This document shows positions 1 to 8,681 of a stretch of 64,000 bases of DNA, in pieces (position 1 is the first letter of the stretch; every line of letters begins with the position of its first letter). A program made the translations under genes and the position numbers. This DNA is from Hymenobacter duratus (GTDB lineage Bacteria; Bacteroidota; Bacteroidia; Cytophagales; Hymenobacteraceae). Where the stretch lies: assembly GCF_014698995.1 (NCBI RefSeq), contig NZ_JACWZZ010000001.1, forward strand, positions 124,001-188,000, given 5' to 3'. The notes beneath the pieces were generated by a model. That model was not told the origin of the DNA, searched no databases, and worked only from the letters and a program-made list of their open reading frames with translations.

Positions 1-953
1 TCACTGACCGGAACGACCGGAAAGAAGGTGGTTTTGGTGCCAGCCGCAGCTTCGGCGAGCGGGATGCCCGACCTGAGCGCCCAGCGCCGACCCGCTTTGG
101 CCGCGACGCCTCCACGCCCAACCGTGCCGACAAGCTGAAGCGCGGTGAAGTAGCTGGCCAAGCTCCCGACTACAAGAACCTCAAGCACTACGAAGACGAC
201 AAGAACCGCGGCAATAAGCGTCGTCGGCAGGAGGAGGAAAGCGGCGACGAGCTGCGTCTGAACCGCTACATCGCCAATGCGGGTGTTTGCTCCCGCCGCG
301 AGGCCGACTCGCTGATTGCAGCGGGCGAAATCAAGGTGAATGGGGAAGTAGTGACGGAAATGGGCTACAAAGTGCTGCCCACCGACACGGTGCAGTACGG
401 CAAGACCAATCTCAACCGCGAGAAGCTGGTGTACGTGCTGCTGAACAAGCCCAAAGACACCATCACGACGACCGAAGACCCGGAAGGCCGCCGCACGGTA
501 ATGGACCTCATCAAGGAGTCGTCGAAGGAGCGTATTTTCCCGGTGGGCCGCCTCGACCGTAACACGACCGGCTTGTTGCTCTTCACCAATGATGGCGAGG
601 TGGCACAGAAACTCTCGCATCCTTCGCACCGCAACAAGAAAATCTACCAGGTAGAGCTCGACAAGCCACTCACGGAAGAGCACCTGAAGCAGATTGCGGC
701 CGGTGTGGAGCTGGAAGATGGCAAGGCTGAAGTGGATGACGTAGCTGTGGTAGCAGGCAACGCACACTTTGTGGGCGTTGAGATTCACATCGGGCGGAAC
801 CGTATTGTGCGCCGCATTTTCGAGCATTTGGGCTACGATGTAGTGACGCTTGACCGGGTGCAGTACGCGGGCCTCACGAAAAAAGACCTGCCACGCGGCA
901 AATGGCGCTTCCTGAACGAGAAGGAAGTTATCCGGCTGAAGTATTTCATGTAA
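1..953 (+). CDS. Pseudouridine synthase, RluB/RsuA family (5' partial)
   Basis: Isomerises a uridine to pseudouridine in rRNA (family knowledge; exact site not determined). The reading frame is open from the left window edge (codons in phase from base 3), so the true start lies outside. The visible part begins with a low-complexity Arg/Asp/Lys/Glu-rich stretch of about 80 residues. An S4 RNA-binding domain follows (LRLNRYIANAGVCSRREAD, about bases 258-350), then the catalytic domain with the family motif GRLDRNTTGL at about base 546, which carries the catalytic Asp. Charged N-terminal extensions are common on Bacteroidota members of this family. RluB versus RluE/F/RsuA cannot be settled from sequence alone. 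Confidence 0.9.
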   Translation, partial: TDRNDRKEGGFGASRSFGERDARPERPAPTRFGRDASTPNRADKLKRGEVAGQAPDYKNLKHYEDDKNRGNKRRRQEEESGDELRLNRYIANAGVCSRREADSLIAAGEIKVNGEVVTEMGYKVLPTDTVQYGKTNLNREKLVYVLLNKPKDTITTTEDPEGRRTVMDLIKESSKERIFPVGRLDRNTTGLLLFTNDGEVAQKLSHPSHRNKKIYQVELDKPLTEEHLKQIAAGVELEDGKAEVDDVAVVAGNAHFVGVEIHIGRNRIVRRIFEHLGYDVVTLDRVQYAGLTKKDLPRGKWRFLNEKEVIRLKYFM

Positions 954-1002
954 AACGCAACCCCCGGCGTGCCGGGCGTCTCCTACAGGTGAGATGGGCT
1001 AC

Positions 1003-1062
1003 ATGGTGAGTTTGATGTTCAGGGCGGCGCAACGCATGCAAGCGGAACATTGAGCTCACCAT
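1003..1062. other. Imperfect inverted repeat in the gap before coaX
   Basis: ATGGTGAG at 1003-1010 pairs with CTCACCAT at 1055-1062, and ATGTTC with GAACAT inside it, leaving a short mismatched bulge. It lies between the pseudouridine synthase stop and the coaX start. It could be a terminator without a T-run or a leader structure; no function is visible. Confidence 0.35.
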
Positions 1063-1108
1063 CTGCCCAACTTACTGGTCCATCATCTCATATGCCATTA
1101 CCGTTTCC

Positions 1109-1852
1109 GTGCGCACGTTAGCTCTCGATATTGGGAACACAGCTGTGAAATACGGTTGCTTCGAGGGAAACGACCTAGTAGAAACAGCCAGCGGCCAGAC
1201 GCGGGAGCAGGTAGTGGCTGCTGTGCAACGCTGGCGCCCGCGCCATGCCGTGCTGGCCTCCGTAGCGGCTCCTACCGCAACGTGGGCCGCCATGCTCCGG
1301 CAGGAGGTGAACGGTACCGTATTGGAGTTTCAGCCTGCCGCTACGCCGTTGCCCATTAGCACTACCTACGCCACACCGCACACGCTTGGGGCCGACCGTC
1401 TGGCTGCTGCGGTAGGCGCTGCCTGGCTGCGGCCCGGCCACGATACGCTTATCGTGGATGCGGGTACGGCCATCAAGTGCGACCTGGTAGAAGGAGGGCA
1501 CACGTTTCGGGGCGGTAGTATTGCGCCGGGGCTGGCTATGCGTTTTAGGGCGCTGCACACGTTTACGGGGCGACTGCCACTCGTCGAAATGCCGGAGGAA
1601 GTAGCGGCCCCGCTGCCCCTAACCGGCGACGACACGGTTTCCTCGATTCGGAGCGGCGTGCTCAACGGCGCGGCGGCGGAGGTCAATGGCTTCATTACCA
1701 GCTACCGGGAACAATATCCCGGGCTGGCGGTGGTCTTGGCAGGCGGCGACGCCGCTTTTTTCCAACCACGGCTGAAAGGCCTTATCTTTGGCATTCCGGA
1801 GCTCGTGCTGATTGGGCTCCACCGTATATTGGCATACAATGTTAAACTCTAA
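1109..1852 (+). CDS. coaX: Type III pantothenate kinase
   Basis: Phosphorylates pantothenate, the first step of coenzyme A synthesis, in the cytoplasm. The 247-residue protein has the ASKHA-fold signatures of CoaX: N-terminal DIGNTAVKYG, the GADR motif (TLGADRLAAAVG) and the substrate-binding DAGTAIKCD segment. A GTG start is chosen because it places the DIGNT motif at residue 7, as is usual, and no in-frame ATG lies nearby. Its 3' end overlaps the next gene by 14 bases, which suggests translational coupling. The CoA link connects loosely with panC/panD further along. Confidence 0.93.
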   Translation: MRTLALDIGNTAVKYGCFEGNDLVETASGQTREQVVAAVQRWRPRHAVLASVAAPTATWAAMLRQEVNGTVLEFQPAATPLPISTTYATPHTLGADRLAAAVGAAWLRPGHDTLIVDAGTAIKCDLVEGGHTFRGGSIAPGLAMRFRALHTFTGRLPLVEMPEEVAAPLPLTGDDTVSSIRSGVLNGAAAEVNGFITSYREQYPGLAVVLAGGDAAFFQPRLKGLIFGIPELVLIGLHRILAYNVKL

Positions 1853-3185
1853 ATACGCCGGGCTGCTGGGATTGACGGTGTTGAGCCTCGCGGGCGCTAC
1901 GTACAGCCACGGGCAAAGCCTCGGCAACTCTCCTTATTCCCGCCTCGGGCTGGGCGACACCTACTTCAACGCGGGTGGTGTCCGGCAGATGGGAATGGGC
2001 GGAGCCGGCATAGCCGCTCCAAACGGGGTGCAGGTGAATGAACTCAACCCTGCGCTGCTCTTCTATATGAACCGTACCACGTGGGAGGCTACGGCAATTG
2101 GGCAGTACAAAACGGTAAGCAACAGCGTCACGTCCCAGAAGACCGGTAGCGGCAAGCTGGGGTACCTGGCGCTGGCTATTCCGCTGTCCAGCCGCTGGGG
2201 TGCTGCGCTGGGCCTCAAGCCTTTCAGCTCCGTCGATTTTGAATCGAATGAGCTGACGCGGGTGAACAACGACCCCAACCTGGCGCAGGTGCTCAACCGG
2301 TATAGTGGCGAAGGCGAACTGTCGGAGGCGTATATCGCGCAGGGCGTCCGGATTGCCAAGGGCCTGTCGGTGGGTGTGGCGGCTTCCTACGTGTTCGGTA
2401 GCATCGATATGAGCACGGCCACGCAGGTAATACCGGATGTCATAACGTCGGACAACGAGCTGGAAAAAACCATTCTGCTCGACCATATTCACTACTCCGA
2501 CTTCAAATTTCGGGGCGGCGCGCACTACCGCGGCAAATTCGCCAAAACGCTCAGCTATAACCTGGGAGCCACATACGGCTTCCAGACGAAGCTGAACGGC
2601 GAACGGGCTCTAACGCTGAACCGCCAGACAGCCGTTGGCAGCCAGATTGGCGAAAACATCATTCTGGAAAGCGGCGAAGGGCAAGCCACCGTTCCGGCTC
2701 TGGCACAATTTGGTCTGAGTATCGACAACAACAAAAGCTGGTCGGCCAATATTGATGTGGCGCAGCAGCAGTGGTCTAAGTTCCGGGCGTTCAATGAGCG
2801 TGGCGGCACTGCAGGCGTACCGCTGGACGATACCTGGCGGGCTGCCGTTGGCGGCGAATTTGCTCCCGACCCCAGCTCGGTGGAGAACTACTTCAAGCGC
2901 GTGACCTACCGGGCCGGCCTGTCCGTGGCACAGATGCCTTACCGGCCCGGTGGGCAGGTGCTATATGACCGGGCGGTAAGCTGGGGCTTCTCGTTCCCAG
3001 TTTCTGCCACGGCCCTCGACGCTACCACCCTCAACCTGGGTTTCGTGTACGGACAGCGTGGCAACACCGACGTCCGGCAGTTGAGCACCGGCCTCACGGA
3101 ACGGAATGTGAAAGAAAGCTACATCCGGGCCCAGTTAGGCATCTCCCTGAACAACCGCTGGTTTATCAAGCGCCGCATTGAGTAA
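1839..3185 (+). CDS. Outer-membrane beta-barrel protein, FadL/PorV-like
   Basis: 448 residues, start at the ATG at 1839 because it is followed directly by a hydrophobic signal peptide ending near GATYSHGQ. The mature part opens with NSPYSRLGLGD and a Gly-rich MGMGGAGIA segment, typical of OMPP1/FadL- and PorV-like barrels of Bacteroidota. It ends in many alternating amphipathic strands. It overlaps coaX by 14 bases and is followed 10 bases later by lptC, so it sits in an envelope-biogenesis operon. The substrate is unknown. The barrel class is a recognition by style rather than by a definitive motif. Confidence 0.75.
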   Translation: MLNSKYAGLLGLTVLSLAGATYSHGQSLGNSPYSRLGLGDTYFNAGGVRQMGMGGAGIAAPNGVQVNELNPALLFYMNRTTWEATAIGQYKTVSNSVTSQKTGSGKLGYLALAIPLSSRWGAALGLKPFSSVDFESNELTRVNNDPNLAQVLNRYSGEGELSEAYIAQGVRIAKGLSVGVAASYVFGSIDMSTATQVIPDVITSDNELEKTILLDHIHYSDFKFRGGAHYRGKFAKTLSYNLGATYGFQTKLNGERALTLNRQTAVGSQIGENIILESGEGQATVPALAQFGLSIDNNKSWSANIDVAQQQWSKFRAFNERGGTAGVPLDDTWRAAVGGEFAPDPSSVENYFKRVTYRAGLSVAQMPYRPGGQVLYDRAVSWGFSFPVSATALDATTLNLGFVYGQRGNTDVRQLSTGLTERNVKESYIRAQLGISLNNRWFIKRRIE

Positions 3186-3195
3186 CCTGCCGCCG

Positions 3196-3786
3196 ATGGC
3201 TACTGCTCGTCTGACCGTTTGCTGCCGGCCACTGCTGGCTCTGCTGCTGAGTACCGGGCTGCTGGCCACCGGATGCCAGAAAAAAGATCCGGCAGCCAGT
3301 AAAAAGCCCGTGGTATACAAGGGGCCCTTGCTGGAAACCACCAACGTACTGACGCTCTACAGCGACTCGGCTCGGCTACAGATTAAGTACCAGGCGCCCC
3401 TGGAGCAGCAGTTCGAAAACGGTGACAAGCTGTATCCGAAGGGCATTGACGTGACCTTCTACACGAAAGGCGGCACGGAGGTGCTGAATACGTTGCGCGG
3501 CAACTACGGCCGTTTCGATAAGGCCAAAAACCTCTACTTCATTCGGGGGGATGTGCGCGTGAGCAACGTGCAGAAGCAGCAGTCGATGAAGACCGAGGAA
3601 ATGTATTTCGACCAGTCGAAGCAGCTCATCTACAACGACACCACGCAGCTGGTGCGCATCCAGACACCCACGGAAGTCCTCACGGGCTATGGCCTGACCG
3701 CCAACCAGGATTTCTCGCGCTACACCATTCTCAAGCCGGAAGGCGTGTTTACCATCGACCAGGCCGCCACGCCGCCCGGAAACTAA
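3196..3786 (+). CDS. lptC: LPS-export periplasmic protein LptC (lipoprotein)
   Basis: Part of the Lpt bridge that moves lipopolysaccharide from inner to outer membrane. The 196-residue protein starts at the ATG at 3196 and has a lipoprotein signal with LLATGC, putting the lipidated Cys at 27. This differs from the E. coli TM-anchored form but is usual in Bacteroidota. The body is an LptC/OstA-type beta-jellyroll (DVTFYTKGG, LRGNYGRFDKAKNLYFIRGDVRV, MYFDQSKQLIYND). It follows the barrel gene by 10 bases. LptB of the same machine is encoded at 10935. Confidence 0.85.
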   Translation: MATARLTVCCRPLLALLLSTGLLATGCQKKDPAASKKPVVYKGPLLETTNVLTLYSDSARLQIKYQAPLEQQFENGDKLYPKGIDVTFYTKGGTEVLNTLRGNYGRFDKAKNLYFIRGDVRVSNVQKQQSMKTEEMYFDQSKQLIYNDTTQLVRIQTPTEVLTGYGLTANQDFSRYTILKPEGVFTIDQAATPPGN

Positions 3787-3796
3787 TCTTTGCCGC

Positions 3797-4060
3797 ATGA
3801 AACGATTCTGGGCGCCGGGTCTCGGGCGCACTATCCTGTTTGCGCTGGCCGTGGTGTCGTTCGTCATCGGCACCTATCAAACAGTGCAGCGCATGGACGA
3901 TAAAAACGCCCTCCGCGACAATTACTGGCTCTTCATGATATCGTTTGCGTGCGTGATGCTCTACCGCTACCTCAAGCCGCCGGCCGAGCCCAAAGCGCCC
4001 GAAAAGCCGCAGCCAACCGCCCCCGCTAGGCCAGTGCCCCGCAACAAGCGCCGGAGCTAG
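3797..4060 (+). CDS. Small two-TM membrane protein, unknown function
   Basis: 87 residues. Two hydrophobic segments (about residues 11-27 and 42-58) are followed by a Pro/Lys-rich basic tail (PPAEPKAPEKPQP, ending RNKRRS). It starts 10 bases after lptC and clearly belongs to the same operon. No family is recognised. Its place between lptC and a PpiD-type chaperone suggests an envelope role, which is inference only. Confidence 0.7.
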   Translation: MKRFWAPGLGRTILFALAVVSFVIGTYQTVQRMDDKNALRDNYWLFMISFACVMLYRYLKPPAEPKAPEKPQPTAPARPVPRNKRRS

Positions 4061-4080
4061 CCGCGCCACAAATGCCATCT

Positions 4081-4136
4081 AAAACGACTGTTATTCTGCT
4101 TCCAGCGTCTGTCTGGTGGAGGACGATAGTCGTTTT
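4081..4136. other. Hairpin in the gap before the PpiD-like gene
   Basis: AAAACGACT (4081-4089) pairs with AGTCGTTTT (4128-4136) across a 38-base loop. It lies just after the small membrane protein gene and could act as a weak terminator separating the lptC operon from the chaperone gene. Confidence 0.35.
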
Positions 4137-4176
4137 CTGGCTTGTGGATCTACCTATGGCCTGCTGCTTGGTATAT

Positions 4177-4184
4177 TAGCTTTG
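4177..4184 (+). promoter_or_regulatory. -7 box (TAGCTTTG) upstream of the PpiD-like gene
   Basis: Matches the Bacteroidota primary-sigma -7 consensus TAnnTTTG, 69 bases before the ATG at 4254. No TTG was found at the usual 19-21 base distance, so this is a partial match. Confidence 0.4.
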
Positions 4185-4253
4185 ATTCTCCCGGCAATTC
4201 TGGTTATTTTGCACCTCTTTCCGCTTTTACATACTGCGCTTTTTTTCAAGTAA

Positions 4254-6374
4254 ATGGCATTAATTAACACGATTCGGGAAAAATCTGGCTGGGCCGTGGG
4301 CGTCGTAGCTGTCGGTATGGTGCTTTTCATCGTGGGCGGCGACCTGGTGGGCGGCAACAGCAAGCTCTTCAACCGCGACCAAACCGTGGTAGGTGAAATT
4401 GCCGGCGAGAAAGTAGAGCTCGAAGATTTTAACAACACCCTGGAACAGGCCAAGCAGTCGTTTGTGCAGCAGCAGGGCCGCCAGCCCGACGAGCAGACAA
4501 TGGGCTACCTGCGCGACCAGGCCTGGAACCAGACCATCTACCGCATTGCTTTCCAGAAGGAGTTCGACAAGCTGGGCCTGACGGTTTCCGACGAGGAACT
4601 GACCGATATGGTGCAGGGCAAGAACATTCACCCCAGCATCCGTCAGGCTTTCACCGACCAGCAAACCGGCCAGTTCGACCGGTCCAAAATCATTCAGTAT
4701 CTGCAGGGCCTCGACAAAATGCCCCCGGATGCGCAGGCTGCTTGGCACAACTTCGAAGCCAACCTTGGTCCGGAGCGGATGGGCCAGAAGTACAACAACC
4801 TGCTCAAAATGAGCAACTACGTTACTTCGGCGGAAGCCAAGCGCTTCGATGAGGACCAGAACACGCGCGCATCGATGCGCTACCTGTTCGTGCCGTACTT
4901 CTCCATCTCCGACTCGGCGGTGAAAGTGACGGACGACCAGCTACAGGCCTATCTCGACAAGAACAAAGGCCGTTACAAAGTGGAAGACGGCCGTACCATT
5001 GAGTACGTGAGCATTCCGGTAACGGCTTCGGTAGAAGACAGCACCACTTCCCGCCAGGCAGTAGACCAGCTGGCGACGCAGTTTGCTGCGGCTCCGAACG
5101 ACTCGCTGTTCGTGAAGCTCAATTCGGACCAGCCGTATAGCGCCGCTTTCGTTTCGCCGGCCGAAATGCCCGAGAAGCTACGTCAGCAACTGCCGCTGGC
5201 AGTAGGCAAGGTGTACGGTCCGTATTCAGAGAACGGCACTACCAGCCTCTATAAAGTAACGGGTGAGAAAGCCGGTGCGCAGCCAGCCGCTCGCGCCAGC
5301 CACATTCTCATCAAAGCCGATGGCACTACGCCGGAAGCTGACGCTGCTGCGAAAGCCAAGGCTACCGACGTTCTGAACAAAATCAAGGGTGGCGCTGATT
5401 TCGCTACGATGGCGCGCCAGTTCGGTACAGACGGCACCGTGAGCACCGGCGGCGACCTGGGCTGGTTCCAGCAGGGCCGCATGGTACCGGAGTTTGAAAA
5501 GGCCGTGTTCGGCGCTTCTTCGGCTGGCTTGCTGCCCGGCCTGGTGAAAACCTCATTCGGCTACCACATCATCAAAATCACGGCCCCCAAAACGTCTCAG
5601 ACTTACCAAGTGGCAGCCGTACAGAAGCGCATTGCTCCTTCTGAGGCTACCAACGAAGCCGCTTACGCCAAGGCGCAGGCTCTGAAAGGGGAGATAACCG
5701 ACCTGGAATCGTTCCGCAAGGCAGTAGCCAAGGATAAAACGCTGCAGAAGCAGGAAGCCAAGGGCCTCGGCCGCGGCGACCGGGCCGTAAACAGCCTCCA
5801 GAATGCCCGCGAAATTGTGCGGTGGGCCTATGGTACCGCCGGCAAGAAAACTGCCGTTGGCGACGTGTCGGAAGTATTCGATATGGGCGACCAGTACGTT
5901 ATTGCCGTCCTGACCGGGGAGCGGAGCAAGGGCACTGCCGACGTTGCCAGCCTGAAGTCGGAACTGCAGTCCGCAGTCCGCAACGAGATCAAGGCCCAGC
6001 AGATCATGGAGAAGCTGAAAGGCAAAACCGGCACTCTGGAGCAGATTGCGGCTACCTATGGCCCGCAGGCGCAGGTAAAAACGGCTGAGGGGGTAGCACT
6101 CGGTTCGGGTACCATTCCCGGCCTTGGCGGTGAGCCGGTAGCAGTCGGCAAGGTGTTCGGCCTGAAAGCAGGTCAAAAGTCGACGCCTATCCAGGGCGAG
6201 CAGGGCGTGCTGATTGTGGAGCCCGTGAGCGTGCAGAAGCCCACGGCTGCTACGGATGTAGCCACCGTGAAAAAGCAGCTCATGGCCCAGCGCCAGAACC
6301 GCGCCGATGGCCTCATCTATGAAGCCGTGAAGAACCACGCCGACATCAAGGACGAGCGGAACAAGTTCTTCTAA
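4254..6374 (+). CDS. Peptidylprolyl isomerase, PpiD/SurA-like membrane-anchored chaperone
   Basis: Periplasmic folding factor for outer-membrane and secreted proteins. The 706-residue protein has one N-terminal TM anchor (about residues 13-30, GWAVGVVAVGMVLFIVGG). A SurA_N-like helical region follows (about 40-230). A canonical PPIC parvulin domain lies at about 345-445 (ARASHILIKADG, GGDLGWFQQGRMVPEFEKAVF, SFGYHIIKIT), then a long C-terminal region with a second degenerate PPIase-like unit. The length and anchor fit PpiD rather than soluble SurA. It sits downstream of lptC and a barrel gene, and a strong terminator follows. Confidence 0.9.
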   Translation: MALINTIREKSGWAVGVVAVGMVLFIVGGDLVGGNSKLFNRDQTVVGEIAGEKVELEDFNNTLEQAKQSFVQQQGRQPDEQTMGYLRDQAWNQTIYRIAFQKEFDKLGLTVSDEELTDMVQGKNIHPSIRQAFTDQQTGQFDRSKIIQYLQGLDKMPPDAQAAWHNFEANLGPERMGQKYNNLLKMSNYVTSAEAKRFDEDQNTRASMRYLFVPYFSISDSAVKVTDDQLQAYLDKNKGRYKVEDGRTIEYVSIPVTASVEDSTTSRQAVDQLATQFAAAPNDSLFVKLNSDQPYSAAFVSPAEMPEKLRQQLPLAVGKVYGPYSENGTTSLYKVTGEKAGAQPAARASHILIKADGTTPEADAAAKAKATDVLNKIKGGADFATMARQFGTDGTVSTGGDLGWFQQGRMVPEFEKAVFGASSAGLLPGLVKTSFGYHIIKITAPKTSQTYQVAAVQKRIAPSEATNEAAYAKAQALKGEITDLESFRKAVAKDKTLQKQEAKGLGRGDRAVNSLQNAREIVRWAYGTAGKKTAVGDVSEVFDMGDQYVIAVLTGERSKGTADVASLKSELQSAVRNEIKAQQIMEKLKGKTGTLEQIAATYGPQAQVKTAEGVALGSGTIPGLGGEPVAVGKVFGLKAGQKSTPIQGEQGVLIVEPVSVQKPTAATDVATVKKQLMAQRQNRADGLIYEAVKNHADIKDERNKFF

Positions 6375-6395
6375 GCGTAATAAGCTACTACCAGA

Positions 6396-6425
6396 AAAGC
6401 CGCTTCTTTGGGAGCGGCTTTTTTT
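6396..6425 (+). terminator. Rho-independent terminator after the PpiD-like gene
   Basis: AAAGCCGCT (6396-6404) pairs perfectly with AGCGGCTTT (6413-6421) and is followed by a run of T. It starts 21 bases after the stop codon. Confidence 0.85.
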
Positions 6426-6522
6426 GTGCGCGTCTGTCTGTTGCGTAGTGGTAGCGCCGGCTGCTAGCCAGATTTCCTGCCTATCTTGAAATGAATCCGG
6501 CCGCCGGGCCGTTTCCCCGAAT

Positions 6523-8346
6523 ATGCCTCATTCTATGCGTCGTTTCCGTCCTGTGCTGTTTTCTCTGCTGCTGCTGGCTTCTGTGCCTGTGCAGGCACAG
6601 CAGGAAGGCGGCAATATTTCGTTGGCCAGAGAGTATTCCCGCAAAGGGGAGCACGAAAAGGCCGTGTTTCTGTTCGGTAAGCTGCCCACTGAGGCCCAAA
6701 CGGCGCCCAACGTGCTGCCTGATTATCTGGAGTCGTTGCAGCAGCTTAAGCGCTACAAGGACGCCGAAAAGCTGGTCAAGAAAGCGCAGCGCCAGCACTC
6801 TGATGAGGCCGTGTATGGTGTCACGCTGGGCGCCATGTATGCCGCCGCTGGTGACCAGGCCGCCGCAACAAAGCAGTACGAAAAGGTAGTAAGCCAGCTC
6901 AACTCAACCCAGATAGTACCTGTTGCCACCGAATTCAGCCGCCTCAAGCTGCCGGAATGGGCCGAGAAGACCTATCTGCGCGGCCGCGTGCTGGCCAAAA
7001 ATGATACGGAGTATGGCCCGCAACTCATCCAACTCTACACCCAGAACGGCAACTCGGAGCGGCTGATGGCCGAAACGCTGCGGCTGGTGCAGGACGATGA
7101 GCAGCAGCTGCCGTTTGTGCGCAACATGCTCCAGAACACGCTGCAGGACGAAAAAGGCTTCGACGCACTGGAGCGCGAGCTACTCACCAACGTGCAGAAA
7201 TATCCGGAGCGGGCCGTGTACAGCGAGTTGCTGCTCTGGCTGCAGGTGCAGCGCCGCGACTTTACGGGCGCACTGGTGCAGGCCAAAGCCCTCGACCGGC
7301 GCGGCCGCACCGAAGGCAGCCGCGTGATGGACATTGCGGCCATTTCCCAGCAGAACAAAGACTACGAAAGTGCCATCAGCGGCTACGAGTACGTGCTGCG
7401 GGAGTACCGGAGCGGCCCGTTCTACGCTACGGCCCGCCAGCGGCTCGTGCAGACCCGTGAGGCCCAGGTGCGGGATACGTATCCTATTGATCCGGCCAAA
7501 ATCCGGGGGCTGATAGGGGAGTACCAGCAGCTGCTGACCGAGCTGGGCCGCACGCCTCAGACGGCCCCGGTGCTGCGCAGCATGGCCGTGCTCTACGCTT
7601 TCCAGCTCGATGAAAAGCCGGAAGCCGTGAAGCTGCTGCAGGAAGTAATCGACATGCCCCGCGCCAACCTTGATGTAGTAGACCAGGCCAAGATTGACCT
7701 CGCCGACATCTACCTGCTACGCGGCGAGCCGTGGGAAGCCACGCTGCTGTATTCGCAGGTGGAAAAGTCGCACAAGGACTCACCGCTGGGCTATGAGGCC
7801 AAGCTGCGCAACGCCCGCCTCAGCTACTTCGCCGGCGACTTCAAGCTGGCCAAGAGCCACCTCGATATTCTGAAGGAAGCCACCAGTCGCGAAATTGCCA
7901 ACGATGCCATGCAGCTCTCGCTGCTCATCACCGACAACACGGCCATGGATACGTCTGGGGTGGCCCTGCGCGACTACGCCGTCGTGGAGCAGCTCGTGTT
8001 CCAGAACAAGCTGCCGGAAGCGCTACGCGGCCTCGATGCGCTGCTGCAGAAGTATCCGGGCCACGCGCTGCAGGACGAAGCGTGGCTGCTAAAGGCCCAG
8101 CTCCAGCGCCGCACTGGCGACTACAAGGCGGCCGTGACAACGCTGGAAAAGATTACCGCCAATCCTAAATACGACGTGCTCAGCGACGATGCGCTGTTTT
8201 TGCTGGCCAGCATTCAGGAGGAAAATCTGCAGGACAAGGAGCAGGCCAAAACGCTTTACAACCAGCTGCTGGTGAAATACCCCGGCAGCATCTACGTGGC
8301 CGAAGCCCGCAAACGGTTCCGCAAGCTGCGCGGCGACTCCCTGTAG
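6523..8346 (+). CDS. Secreted tetratricopeptide-repeat protein
   Basis: 607 residues with an N-terminal signal peptide (LFSLLLLASVPVQAQ), so exported to the periplasm. The rest is a long array of TPR-like helical hairpins: LAREYSRKGEHEKAVFLFGKL, GAMYAAAGDQAAATKQYEKVV, DIYLLRGEPWEATLLYSQVEK, and C-terminal repeats ending LYNQLLVKYPGSIYVAEARKRFRKLRG, which resemble YbgF/BamD-type repeats. An alternative start is the ATG at 6535. It probably acts as a scaffold in envelope assembly; no specific partner is visible. Confidence 0.8.
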   Translation: MPHSMRRFRPVLFSLLLLASVPVQAQQEGGNISLAREYSRKGEHEKAVFLFGKLPTEAQTAPNVLPDYLESLQQLKRYKDAEKLVKKAQRQHSDEAVYGVTLGAMYAAAGDQAAATKQYEKVVSQLNSTQIVPVATEFSRLKLPEWAEKTYLRGRVLAKNDTEYGPQLIQLYTQNGNSERLMAETLRLVQDDEQQLPFVRNMLQNTLQDEKGFDALERELLTNVQKYPERAVYSELLLWLQVQRRDFTGALVQAKALDRRGRTEGSRVMDIAAISQQNKDYESAISGYEYVLREYRSGPFYATARQRLVQTREAQVRDTYPIDPAKIRGLIGEYQQLLTELGRTPQTAPVLRSMAVLYAFQLDEKPEAVKLLQEVIDMPRANLDVVDQAKIDLADIYLLRGEPWEATLLYSQVEKSHKDSPLGYEAKLRNARLSYFAGDFKLAKSHLDILKEATSREIANDAMQLSLLITDNTAMDTSGVALRDYAVVEQLVFQNKLPEALRGLDALLQKYPGHALQDEAWLLKAQLQRRTGDYKAAVTTLEKITANPKYDVLSDDALFLLASIQEENLQDKEQAKTLYNQLLVKYPGSIYVAEARKRFRKLRGDSL

Positions 8347-8369
8347 CGTCTACTACCACTACCAGGCCC

Positions 8370-8463
8370 GTCATTCCGAGCGCAGCCGAGGAATCTCGCT
8401 AGTGTGGTAGAATTGCCATCACAACCTCAGCACGCGAGATTCCTCGGCTGCGCTCGGAATGAC
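8370..8463. repeat. Long inverted-repeat element, copy 1 (30-bp arms)
   Basis: Arms 8370-8399 and 8434-8463 are perfect 30-bp reverse complements around a 34-base loop. The arm begins GTCATTCCGAGCGCAGCCGA. The loop contains GTGTGGTAG (8402-8410), which recurs in the loop of the copy at 57716-57816. The element fills the gap between the TPR gene and a small minus-strand gene. Its shape suggests a REP/MITE-like mobile repeat that can also fold as an RNA hairpin. Confidence 0.85.
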
Positions 8464-8483
8464 GTTCTGGGCAAGGCGAAATC

Positions 8484-8597
8484 CTAGCTGAAAAACAAAA
8501 ACATCAGCCCCAGGGCCACGATGAAAATCAGGTACATCAGCCCGTCGGAGAGGATGTACTGACCGTATTTGCGGAAGAACTCGCGGAAGCTGGACAT
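8484..8597 (-). CDS. 37-residue single-TM small protein
   Basis: A short gene divergent from recJ. It has a basic amphipathic N-terminus (MSSFREFFRKYGQYILSD) followed by one strongly hydrophobic segment (LMYLIFIVALGLMFLFF) that ends at the stop. The clean charge-then-membrane layout argues for a real membrane peptide. No family is recognised and no Shine-Dalgarno is visible. The longer open frame through this region on the same strand is antisense to recJ and is not believed. Confidence 0.5.
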   Translation of the reverse strand: MSSFREFFRKYGQYILSDGLMYLIFIVALGLMFLFFS

Positions 8598-8642
8598 GCA
8601 GTAAAGGTACGCAGGCGGGCTGGCAGGGCGCGGTTTTCTTCG

Positions 8643-8650
8643 TACTTTTG
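8643..8650 (+). promoter_or_regulatory. -7 box (TACTTTTG) upstream of recJ
   Basis: Exact match to TAnnTTTG, 31 bases before the recJ ATG at 8682, inside the divergent gap. No clear -33 TTG at the right distance. Confidence 0.5.
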
Positions 8651-8681
8651 AAGATACGCCGCTGTTAGGCTCCTGTAGGTT

